Shown piece after piece: positions 1 through 5,859 of a stretch of 6,356 nt of DNA (position 1 is its first letter; the number at the start of each line of letters is the position of its first letter). Location: assembly GCA_003451915.1 (NCBI GenBank), contig DMJC01000040.1, positions 1 to 6,356 on the forward strand. Direction: 5' to 3'. The notes beneath the pieces are model-generated. The model was not told where the DNA came from, made no database searches, and saw only the letters and a list, made by a program, of their open reading frames with translations. A program made the position numbers and the translations under genes. The stretch is from Clostridiales bacterium. GTDB lineage: Bacteria; Bacillota; Clostridia; Saccharofermentanales; UBA5734.

Positions 1-917
1 GGGCTAACCCCGTCATCACCGGTATTACTTATCTGAAACGTAAATATCCGGATTCTAATATCGTCGGCATGTGTCACGGTTTTGCCGGTGTTTTCCGGCT
101 TTGTGAGAAATTGGGGCTGGATCGATCCGATGTCAATTTTGAGAGCATCGGCGTCAATCATTTTGTTTTTCTCAATAAGTTTTATTACAAAGGTCAGGAT
201 GCATATCCCTTGCTGGACCGCTGGATTGCTGAAAAAAGTGAAGATTATTTCAAAACGGTATGGTATTCCGACTTTGAAGGCCCAATGGCGGTTGATCTCT
301 ATCAAAAGTACGGTTTATGGCCGGTCGGTGATACAGCAACACCTGGCGGCGGCTCCTGGCCCTGGTGGTATCATACAGATGATGAAGTAGCTGAAACCTG
401 GCGTGAAAAGCCAATCGAAGGGTATCTGGGCTATTTCGGCTGGGTCGAGAGCCAGGCGCGGGCAATCCGCGAACACGCAGGACGGCTTGATATCCGCCTT
501 TCTGAAATTTTTCCGCCGGTGCTGTCCGGCGAGCCGGTTGTACCTCTCATCGAAGCCATCCATTGTGGCGTCGAGCGTACTGTCATTGTCAACATTATGA
601 ACGATGGTGACTTTATTCCCGGCATTCCGCGTGATTTTCAGGTTGAAATTCCTGCACTGTGCAGTGCCAAGGGTGTCCAGGGCATTCGCTGCAATCCTTT
701 GCCGAGGCATTTTCTGTCTTTTATTTACCGTGAAAAAATCGCCCCCTGCGAAATGGAATTGGCTGCATTCGAAAAGGGCGACTATAATCTTCTGCTGGCC
801 ATGATTCTGATGGATCCGTTTACGCAAAGCGAAGCCCAGGCACGGGCGCTGCTTGATGGCATCCTGGGCCTGGACTGGAACGAAGCGATGCGACTGCATT
901 ACAAACGGCAACTATAA
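1..917 (+). CDS. Glycoside hydrolase family 4 (alpha-glucosidase/alpha-galactosidase/alpha-galacturonidase type), 5'-truncated
   Basis: The frame is open from base 3 to the TAA at 915-917, giving 304 visible residues; the start lies left of the window. Family members are usually about 430-480 residues, so roughly the first 130-170, including the NAD-binding Rossmann loop, are missing. Visible signatures are an early Asn-Pro (residues 2-3, typical of the GH4 'NP' segment), the metal-site Cys in CHGF (residues 24-27), a GVNHF segment with the second metal ligand His53, and a conserved NDG..IPGIP..F.VEIPA block near residues 200-219. GH4 enzymes are cytoplasmic and use NAD+ and a divalent metal in a redox-elimination mechanism. 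The CHGF motif, rather than the CN(V/I)P seen in phospho-glycosidases, suggests a non-phosphorylated alpha-glycoside or uronide, but the exact substrate cannot be read. It converges on the GNAT gene with 8 bp between stops and no visible terminator. Confidence 0.95.
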   Translation, partial: ANPVITGITYLKRKYPDSNIVGMCHGFAGVFRLCEKLGLDRSDVNFESIGVNHFVFLNKFYYKGQDAYPLLDRWIAEKSEDYFKTVWYSDFEGPMAVDLYQKYGLWPVGDTATPGGGSWPWWYHTDDEVAETWREKPIEGYLGYFGWVESQARAIREHAGRLDIRLSEIFPPVLSGEPVVPLIEAIHCGVERTVIVNIMNDGDFIPGIPRDFQVEIPALCSAKGVQGIRCNPLPRHFLSFIYREKIAPCEMELAAFEKGDYNLLLAMILMDPFTQSEAQARALLDGILGLDWNEAMRLHYKRQL

Positions 918-925
918 GGTCGGAT

Positions 926-1399
926 TCAGAGATTTTTCAGCATATCCCGGTAAATGCCGGGAATAGAGCCGGCAATAGCAGTTGCGCCGACTGATTTTTC
1001 GTAGAATTCGACCGGCCCGGCACCGCCGATGATTGCATAGGCATAGCCGTTGTTTTTCATATCCTGCAGGCATTCGAGCAGCAGACGCCTGCCGATGCCC
1101 AGACCGCGGCAGGAGGGATCGACGCCGGTCGGTCCGAAAAAGCCGCGGCAAGTAGCCTCGTGGCAGGCAAACCCGATGACTTCGCCGTCTCGGATGGCGA
1201 TGAAGCAGCTGATCGGCTGCCGGGCGAAAGCGACTGTACATTCACCAGCCCAGCCTGCGCCGAATGTTTTTTCGATCCAGCGAGTCACCGGGACAAGATC
1301 GGGAGCCAAGGCCCGGCGAATCACAATGTTTTGCTTTTCGAATACTTCCTCGGGGAAAGCAGCAGGCAGATCATACAGTTTGACCAGCATGTCAGGCAT
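926..1399 (-). CDS. GNAT family N-acetyltransferase
   Basis: This 157-residue protein is a typical single-domain GNAT. The acetyl-CoA pyrophosphate loop (motif A) lies in residues 92-112, with Arg98-x-x-Gly101-x-Gly103 (RGLGIG) followed by a Leu-rich helix. The strand before it is residues 63-80 (FIAIRDGEVIGFA). A C-terminal GPVEFYEKSVGA segment (128-139) is the usual motif B region. The start is set by an AGGAGG SD at 1413-1408, 8 bases before the ATG at 1399; this SD overlaps the TAG stop of the upstream deacetylase gene, so translation is probably coupled. It is the last gene of the nagB/PIG-L/GNAT operon. The substrate is unknown; from context it may be an amino sugar or an amine released from one. 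The family is secure, the role is inference. Confidence 0.92.
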   Translation of the reverse strand: MPDMLVKLYDLPAAFPEEVFEKQNIVIRRALAPDLVPVTRWIEKTFGAGWAGECTVAFARQPISCFIAIRDGEVIGFACHEATCRGFFGPTGVDPSCRGLGIGRRLLLECLQDMKNNGYAYAIIGGAGPVEFYEKSVGATAIAGSIPGIYRDMLKNL

Positions 1400-1407
1400 G
1401 ACAGAAA

Positions 1408-1413
1408 CCTCCT
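1408..1413 (-). promoter_or_regulatory. Strong SD of the GNAT gene, overlapping the PIG-L stop codon
   Basis: Read on the minus strand this is AGGAGG, 8 bases ahead of the ATG at 1399-1397. Bases 1412-1413 are also part of the TAG stop (1414-1412) of the deacetylase gene. The overlap suggests translational coupling and fixes the GNAT start at 1399 rather than at the in-frame ATG three codons later. Confidence 0.8.
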
Positions 1414-2260
1414 ATTGAAAACGCCGGATCGCGGCGGTGACCTGCTCCTGAAAACGTCTGATGGAATCGGTTATATAGCCGGTGATTTCCAGGGTGTCAT
1501 CCTGGATCAGGGGTGTCAGATCCATGGCAAAACTGACCGCCGGACTTTCATCGACACCGTGCGACTGGCTGAAAGTGGCATTAGCCAGCCGGCGGCCGAC
1601 CGCAGCCAGGTCATAACGCTTGCCGCCGGCGATCTGCGAATCGAAAACACCGAGCAACGCAGCAGCCAGATTGGGATGATCTGACACATCGAAGCGGACT
1701 TTCTCATCATCACTCAACCAGTCGAGGTCGCGCCAGACTTCACAGCCGTACAGTCTGGCCGGACGGTCGACCGCGGGCAGCTGCCGGATGGCGGCGATAA
1801 CCCGCAACGAGACAGCGATGTGGGTTTCATGCTTGTCAGCCAAATTGTGGGTGTAGACAATTTCAGGGTGAGCCTGCGTTATAAGGTTGACCAAATCGTT
1901 GACGACATCGGGGTTGGCTGGGTCTTTTACATCACTGCTGGGATAAGCCAGATGGACTATGGCACCGTATTCGCCGATCGTTGCAGCCTTGTCCTGTTCG
2001 AGCCGCCGCACAACCTGCATGGCCTGGTCGGTATATGCAGCATACAAACCGCTGCGCGGGCTGCCGCTGCCGTCGGTCACCACGACGGCGGTGTACCAGC
2101 GGTCGTCATGACCGTAACATTGCAGAATGCCATGATAAGACATAATTTCCAGATCGTCCTGATGCGCGGCGATTGCCAGGTGGGTGGTCCGGCGAAGGGC
2201 TTGCTCGGCAGGCTGGTGATCGGGCACGAATATAGCGGATTTTTCTTGTTTGAATTGCAT
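1412..2260 (-). CDS. PIG-L / LmbE family zinc-dependent deacetylase
   Basis: The protein has 282 residues from the ATG at 2260. A GTG three codons upstream (2269) is possible, but it would sit inside the GAGGTG SD, which is well placed (8 bases after GAGG) for the ATG. The PIG-L signature AHQDD is at residues 32-36: His33 and Asp36 would bind the metal and Asp35 act as base. The second motif, H-N-L-A-D-K-H-E-T-H (138-147), supplies His144 and His147, the equivalents of the HPDH pair in MshB/BshB-type enzymes. A TDGSGSPRSG.YAAYTD segment (62-78) is typical of the subfamily. Known members remove acetyl from GlcNAc in glycoconjugates, mycothiol or bacillithiol precursors. Lying between nagB and a GNAT gene, it probably deacetylates an N-acetyl amino sugar for catabolism. 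No thiol-cofactor glycosyltransferase or ligase gene is visible. No signal peptide, so cytoplasmic. Confidence 0.94.
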   Translation of the reverse strand: MQFKQEKSAIFVPDHQPAEQALRRTTHLAIAAHQDDLEIMSYHGILQCYGHDDRWYTAVVVTDGSGSPRSGLYAAYTDQAMQVVRRLEQDKAATIGEYGAIVHLAYPSSDVKDPANPDVVNDLVNLITQAHPEIVYTHNLADKHETHIAVSLRVIAAIRQLPAVDRPARLYGCEVWRDLDWLSDDEKVRFDVSDHPNLAAALLGVFDSQIAGGKRYDLAAVGRRLANATFSQSHGVDESPAVSFAMDLTPLIQDDTLEITGYITDSIRRFQEQVTAAIRRFQ

Positions 2261-2266
2261 GTCAGA

Positions 2267-2272
2267 CACCTC
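2267..2272 (-). promoter_or_regulatory. SD that decides the PIG-L start
   Basis: On the minus strand this reads GAGGTG, directly after the nagB TGA (2278-2276) and 8 bases (counted from GAGG) before the ATG at 2260. The GTG inside it would extend the protein by three residues but would have no spaced SD of its own, so the ATG is preferred. Confidence 0.65.
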
Positions 2273-2275
2273 GGA

Positions 2276-3010
2276 TCATTTTTTTAACAGATCGCTCAGG
2301 GCTTCGCTGTCCGCGACGACTGTGAGGTCAGGGTGCAGTTGGAGAATTGAACCGGGCACTTCAGGCAGTACCGGGCCAGTCAAGGCTCTTTTCAATATCG
2401 TTGCCTTCGAGCTGCCGCTGACTGCCAGCAGGATTTTCTTGGCTTGCATGATTGCCTTGATGCCCATAGTGAAAGCATAGTCAGGAACCGATTCACCGTC
2501 AGTGAAAAATTGCGCATTCGCCTGCCGGGTGCTTTCCGAGAGCTGGACATAATGGGTTTCCTTTTCAAAAGCGATCCCGGGCTCATTGAAACCGATATGA
2601 CCGTTGTGGCCCAGACCGAGCAGCTGCATGTCGATGTCGCCTTTGCTGCGAATCAAGTCATCATAGCGGGAACATTCAGCCTGGATATGTTCAGCCGTGC
2701 CATCGGGGAAATTGATCCGGGCACGATTGATGTTGATCTGGTCGAACAGGTTTTCGTTCATAAAAGATCTGTAGCTCTGCGGGTGATCGGATGACATGCC
2801 GGCATATTCATCCAGATTGAAGGTCGTCACTTCGGCAAAGTCCAGATCACCTTTTTTATACCAGTCGATCAGCTGCCTGTAAATTCCCAGCGGGGTTGAA
2901 CCGGTGGCCAGACCCAGCACACTGCGCGGGTAAAGGATGACCTGGGCGGAGATGATATTGGCGGCTTTACGGCACATGGAGACATAAGAATCAGCCTGAT
3001 AAATCTTCAT
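2276..3010 (-). CDS. nagB: Glucosamine-6-phosphate deaminase
   Basis: The product is 244 residues, matching the usual 240-250 of Firmicute NagB. It converts glucosamine-6-phosphate to fructose-6-phosphate and ammonia in the cytoplasm. Visible family marks are the phosphate-binding GLATGSTPLGIY (33-44), the NLDEY active-site block with catalytic Asp67 (65-69), SDHPQSYRSFM (74-84), and GLGHNGHIGFNEPG (132-145) with His138 and Glu143 as the catalytic pair. Asn136 stands where E. coli NagB has Asp141; as I recall, this is common in short Firmicute enzymes, so it is not a defect. The ATG at 3010 is chosen over an in-frame GTG at 3019, because the SD AAGGTGG (3022-3016) sits 5 bases before it and the resulting MKIY start matches the family. 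It is the first gene of the operon; the next SD begins 3 bases past its stop. Confidence 0.97.
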   Translation of the reverse strand: MKIYQADSYVSMCRKAANIISAQVILYPRSVLGLATGSTPLGIYRQLIDWYKKGDLDFAEVTTFNLDEYAGMSSDHPQSYRSFMNENLFDQININRARINFPDGTAEHIQAECSRYDDLIRSKGDIDMQLLGLGHNGHIGFNEPGIAFEKETHYVQLSESTRQANAQFFTDGESVPDYAFTMGIKAIMQAKKILLAVSGSSKATILKRALTGPVLPEVPGSILQLHPDLTVVADSEALSDLLKK

Positions 3011-3015
3011 AAAAT

Positions 3016-3022
3016 CCACCTT
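3016..3022 (-). promoter_or_regulatory. SD that decides the nagB start
   Basis: Minus-strand AAGGTGG lies 5 bases before the ATG at 3010. It overlaps the alternative GTG (3019-3017), which therefore is unlikely to be the start. Confidence 0.65.
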
Positions 3023-3040
3023 TGTACTGTTTATGCTTCA

Positions 3041-3069
3041 ACTTTAACCACTGGCCATGCCAAAGTCAA
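3041..3069 (-). promoter_or_regulatory. Candidate sigma-A promoter of the nagB operon
   Basis: On the minus strand a -35 TTGACT (3069-3064) and a -10 TAAAGT (3046-3041) are separated by exactly 17 bases. The predicted start near 3034 gives a leader of about 25 nt that contains the nagB SD. The match is 5/6 and 4/6 to consensus. A perfect minus-strand TATAAT also occurs at 3090-3085 but has no convincing -35. Confidence 0.55.
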
Positions 3070-3077
3070 TCAGCCTG

Positions 3078-3086
3078 TGTTATGAT
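3078..3086 (+). promoter_or_regulatory. Candidate extended -10 promoter of the sugar kinase gene
   Basis: The plus strand shows TG-T-TATGAT, an extended -10 element with 5/6 match, about 43 bases before the kinase ATG. The -35 region at 17 bases (3058-3063) is poor, which is tolerated by extended -10 promoters. It lies immediately upstream of, and back-to-back with, the nagB promoter, so one regulator could control both directions. Confidence 0.4.
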
Positions 3087-3128
3087 TATATTGTTTCGTT
3101 CTGATTATGATGCTGAGGTTGTCATTCG

Positions 3129-4022
3129 ATGCGAATTTTAAACTTTGGATCGCTGAATCTTGACTTTGTTTATCAGGTTGAGCATTTTGTCCGGCCGGGC
3201 GAAACCATCCTGTCAGATCGCCTGGATATATTCAACGGCGGCAAAGGCCTGAACCAGTCGATTGCTTTAGCGAGAGCCGGCGCGACGGTGTTTCATGCCG
3301 GCCGGGTCGGCAGCGATGGTCAGCGGCTGGTTGATTGTCTGGCTGATAATGGCGTGGATACGCGTTTTATTCGCCGTTCAGCTGGCCCGGGAGGCCATGC
3401 TTTGATTCAGGTTGATGCAAGCGGGCAGAACTGCATCATCCTGCATGGCGGCTCCAATCAGCAGATTGCAGAGACCGATATCGATGAAACGCTGGACTTT
3501 TTTGCTGCAGGAGATATTCTGCTTCTGCAAAATGAAATCAATCACGTGGCTTTGATCATGGAAAAAGCGCATCAGCGCGGTCTGAACATTGCGCTGAATC
3601 CATCGCCTATTACTGCTTCGTTGTCAGATTACCCGCTAAAGTATGTCAGCTGGTTCATTTTGAATGAAATCGAAGCGGCTGCCTTGACTGGCAATTCTGG
3701 ACAAGCCGACAGCCGGACAGGCGAGCAGATGGCTGGCAGGCTGATCGAACGATGGCCGCAGGCGGCTGTGGTCCTGACCCTGGGCAGCGAAGGCGCGATT
3801 TACCTTGACCGCAACCATGTCGTGCGACAGCCGGCCCGGCGTGTGCCGGTTGTCGACACAACAGCTGCCGGCGATACCTTTACAGGTTATTTTCTGCAGG
3901 GTATCGCTGCCGGACAGCCGATTCATGAGGTCATGCTGAAAGCTTCAGCGGCCGCTGCGATTTGCGTCAGCCGGCCAGGTGCTTCAGATTCGATTCCCTG
4001 GCGAAGGGAAGTAGAAGGATGA
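3129..4022 (+). CDS. rbsK: PfkB-family sugar kinase, ribokinase type
   Basis: The 297-residue protein is full length for ribokinase (about 300). Features in order: GSLNLD near the N-terminus (7-12, Asp12 in the sugar site), the first PfkB signature with GGKG.N (37-42), the NPSP segment in mid-protein, the nucleotide-binding LTLGSEGA, the second PfkB signature DTTAAGDTF (243-251) with catalytic Asp249, and a C-terminal SRPGA..SIP typical of ribokinases and their potassium site. It phosphorylates a sugar with ATP in the cytoplasm; ribose is the default substrate, but no ribose transporter is in view and the nagB neighbour leaves room for another sugar or amino sugar. The start has GAGG at 3115-3118, 10 bases before the ATG, a slightly long spacing. 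It is divergent from nagB. Its stop codon directly abuts the 33-bp repeats. The symbol rests on family resemblance only. Confidence 0.9.
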   Translation: MRILNFGSLNLDFVYQVEHFVRPGETILSDRLDIFNGGKGLNQSIALARAGATVFHAGRVGSDGQRLVDCLADNGVDTRFIRRSAGPGGHALIQVDASGQNCIILHGGSNQQIAETDIDETLDFFAAGDILLLQNEINHVALIMEKAHQRGLNIALNPSPITASLSDYPLKYVSWFILNEIEAAALTGNSGQADSRTGEQMAGRLIERWPQAAVVLTLGSEGAIYLDRNHVVRQPARRVPVVDTTAAGDTFTGYFLQGIAAGQPIHEVMLKASAAAAICVSRPGASDSIPWRREVEG

Positions 4023-4106
4023 TTGGCTAGGATTTTTGTGTTGAATCGCTGATTATTCGCTAGGAAAAGTGTGTTGAACTGTCAATTATTCGCTCATTTT
4101 TTTGTA
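4023..4106. repeat. 33-bp imperfect tandem direct repeat, two full units and a degenerate third
   Basis: Unit 1 is 4023-4055 and unit 2 is 4056-4088. They are the same length and match at 23 of 33 positions by hand count; shared cores are GCTAGGA, TGTGTTGAA and ATTA. A third, partial copy begins TTCGCT at 4089 and fades by about 4106 (about 12 of 18 matches to unit 1). The first unit starts on the base after the kinase TGA. The unit is a multiple of three, and in the frame continuing from the kinase it would read LARIFVLNR-stop, then FARKSVLNCQL, then FAHFFV. I see no start codon or SD for a peptide, so it is more likely non-coding. No copy was seen 3' of the ATPase gene. Confidence 0.7.
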
Positions 4107-4112
4107 AATCCT

Positions 4113-4141
4113 TTGATTATCAAGTCTGGATAGTCTATAAT
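4113..4141 (+). promoter_or_regulatory. Sigma-A type promoter of the ATPase gene
   Basis: A TTGATT -35 (4113-4118) and a perfect TATAAT -10 (4136-4141) are separated by 17 bases. The expected start near 4148 leaves a leader of about 22 nt containing the SD. The ATPase gene therefore probably has its own transcription unit and does not depend on the kinase upstream. Confidence 0.65.
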
Positions 4142-4154
4142 CAGATTATAAACT
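4132..4154. promoter_or_regulatory. 23-bp near-perfect palindrome over the -10 box, candidate operator
   Basis: The core TATAATC-A-GATTATA (4136-4150) is a perfect 7+1+7 inverted repeat. It extends outward after one mismatched pair (C4135/A4151) to AGT...ACT (4132-4134 and 4152-4154). It covers the -10 hexamer and the predicted transcription start, a classic repressor position. No regulator gene lies beside it. AT-rich promoters can form short palindromes by chance, so its role is inferred. Confidence 0.45.
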
Positions 4155-4169
4155 GCTGGAGGATATGCT

Positions 4170-5531
4170 ATGCTGTATTTAAAACGCAAAATTGACAGTT
4201 TTTTAGCTGACTGGAAGGCAGACCCGGATAGAAAACCTCTGATCGTTAAGGGCTCCAGACAAGTTGGAAAAACCGAGTCGATCTCTAAGTTTGCCACTGA
4301 AAATTACACAAGTGTTATCATCATCAACTTTGTTGAAGAGCCAAAATATAAAATGATAACAACTGACGGTTATCGAACCGATGATATTATCAAGAATATA
4401 TCTTTGATTGATCCATCGAAAATGTTTATTCCTGAGAAAACATTGATTTTTTTCGATGAAATTCAGGAATATCCAGACATTTCGACATCTTTGAAATTTT
4501 TCGACATCGATAGCCGCTTTGATGTCATCTGCAGCGGGTCAATGCTGGGAATTAATTATAAAAAAATCGAAAGCAACAGCGTTGGCTATAAGACAGATTA
4601 TAAAATGTGGTCTCTTGATTTTGAAGAATTTCTTTGGGCTAAAGGATATGATGATACATTTGTATCAAATATGCTTGCGCACATGAAGGAACATAAGCCA
4701 TTCAATGAATTGGAGATGACGGTCTGCAACTCATTATTTCTCGATTATAGTGTTCTCGGCGGAATGCCAGCAGTTGTGCGTGAATATATCAGCAAAGGAA
4801 CATTTGAGCGATCATTGGATACTCAACGACAATTGATCGAAGACTATAAGGAAGACATCCGAAAGTATGCTGAGGGTATTGATCAAACACGAATATTGAA
4901 TGTATTCAATCAGATTCCGCCGCAACTGGCAAAAGATAATAAAAAATTCCAGATATCGAAGGTTGCATCCGGTGCCCGTTTCAAGGATTATCGTGGCTGT
5001 ATTGAATGGCTGAATGATGCCGGTATGACAAATATCTGCTATTGTTTGAATTTTCCGGAACTGCCACTTAAAGGAAATTATGACGAAACAAAGTATAAAA
5101 TATATTTTGCCGATACAGGACTATTGGTTGCCATGCTGGATGAAGAAGCTCAGGAGGATTTACGAGCCAACAAAAATCTTGGCGTCTATAAAGGCGCATT
5201 GTTTGAGAATATCGTCGCAGAAGCACTCAGCAAAAGCGGTTATGGACTTTTTTATTACAGACGCGAAGACTCGACGTTGGAACAGGATTTTTTTGTCAGA
5301 TCAACTTCTTATTTAATCCCGATCGAAGTTAAGGCGACAAATGGCAAAGCCAAATCGATGAATACACTGATCGAAAGCAAAAAGTATAATGATATCCGAT
5401 TTGGGATAAAACTGACGCATGGCAATATCGGGTACAACGAACGTATTCTTACATTTCCATATTTCTGCGCGTTTTTACTGAAACGATATCTGAAAGAGGC
5501 TGATTTGCCGGAAAGCATCAAAGAAAAATAA
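4170..5531 (+). CDS. AAA-family ATPase with DUF4143 nuclease-like C-terminal domain
   Basis: The 453-residue length is normal for the family. The ATPase domain shows Walker A GSRQVGKT (28-35, Lys34, Thr35), Walker B TLIFFDE (91-97, Asp96, Glu97) followed by IQEYP, and a sensor-1-like ICSGS (120-124). The middle region is helical with LGGMPAVV, typical of this group. The C-terminal DUF4143 region contains FADTGLL and a restriction-endonuclease-like core: Glu346 in LFEN, Asp373 in EQDF, and Glu386-Val-Lys388 in PIEVKA, so potential catalytic residues are kept. A GGAGG SD at 4158-4162, 7 bases before the ATG, fixes the start. These proteins are widespread, often in many copies per genome, and their function is not established. 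The gene is much more AT-rich than its left neighbours and has its own promoter, suggesting horizontal gain. No transmembrane segment or signal peptide is seen. Confidence 0.95.
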   Translation: MLYLKRKIDSFLADWKADPDRKPLIVKGSRQVGKTESISKFATENYTSVIIINFVEEPKYKMITTDGYRTDDIIKNISLIDPSKMFIPEKTLIFFDEIQEYPDISTSLKFFDIDSRFDVICSGSMLGINYKKIESNSVGYKTDYKMWSLDFEEFLWAKGYDDTFVSNMLAHMKEHKPFNELEMTVCNSLFLDYSVLGGMPAVVREYISKGTFERSLDTQRQLIEDYKEDIRKYAEGIDQTRILNVFNQIPPQLAKDNKKFQISKVASGARFKDYRGCIEWLNDAGMTNICYCLNFPELPLKGNYDETKYKIYFADTGLLVAMLDEEAQEDLRANKNLGVYKGALFENIVAEALSKSGYGLFYYRREDSTLEQDFFVRSTSYLIPIEVKATNGKAKSMNTLIESKKYNDIRFGIKLTHGNIGYNERILTFPYFCAFLLKRYLKEADLPESIKEK

Positions 5532-5589
5532 TCTGTTTTATACCTATAAGATCACGGAATTACACTCTGCAAATGGAGATTATTTAACA

Positions 5590-5859
5590 ATGACAAGATC
5601 AGAATTCATACTATATGAATTGCTTTCGAGGTACACACTACGACAAGACATCGAACGACAGAAACGCATGTCTGCCATCGGGCTAATCAATAGCCGCTGC
5701 TCGGTCTATGTTGTTGAAAATCTCGCTGCCGGAGAAATTCTGTACAATAAACGGGGTGAAGGCTGGCCTGATGTCATTACCGTTATCGTTGACCGCGCCA
5801 ATGATAACGTTATGATCAGTGGCAGTGTCGAGCTGGGTCGTGAGATTGAAAGTTTTTAA
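5590..5859 (+). CDS. Small uncharacterised protein, possibly a gene remnant
   Basis: An 89-residue frame starts 58 bases after the ATPase stop, with a weak SD (GGAG at 5575-5578, 11 bases before the ATG). I do not recognise the family. The first 35 or so residues are helical and charged (LYELLSRYTLRQDIERQKRM), while the rest looks like beta strands (GEILYNKRGEGWPDVITVIVD..NDNVMISGSVEL). Base composition changes with this: the first third is AT-rich like the ATPase, and from about 5690 it returns to the richer style of the left part. That could mean a chimera formed at an insertion edge, with the second half the tail of an older gene. The tail loosely resembles the C-terminal end of PhzF-like proteins (G-E...R-G...V-V...V-x-I-S-G-x-V), only by eye. 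No cysteine cluster, membrane segment or signal peptide is seen. Whether it is expressed is uncertain. Confidence 0.5.
   Translation: MTRSEFILYELLSRYTLRQDIERQKRMSAIGLINSRCSVYVVENLAAGEILYNKRGEGWPDVITVIVDRANDNVMISGSVELGREIESF

Noticed and set aside
315..911. Long open frame antisense to the glycosidase
   Set aside because: It mirrors a well-supported GH4 gene, has no recognisable motif and no SD. Long antisense frames are common in such GC-rich genes.
945..962. Hairpin TCCCGG-TAAATG-CCGGGA near the convergent stops of GH4 and GNAT
   Set aside because: A good 6-bp stem, but it lies inside the GNAT coding region and no T-run follows it on either strand, so it is not a recognisable intrinsic terminator.
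1160..1684. Plus-strand frames across the GNAT and PIG-L genes (also 1820-2287)
   Set aside because: The minus-strand genes carry clear family motifs and SDs. The plus-strand frames have none.
3994..4010. Hairpin TTCCCT-GGCGA-AGGGAA at the 3' end of the kinase gene
   Set aside because: It is within the coding sequence and is followed by purine-rich bases, not a T-tract. It is likely chance.
4023..4106. CRISPR array
   Set aside because: The units are contiguous and degenerate with no unique spacers, there are only two full copies, and no cas gene is near.
4023..4169. Short peptide gene reading through the 33-bp repeats
   Set aside because: The frame contains a stop in unit 1 and no start codon with an SD. 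The coding look (FARKSVLN) is not supported.
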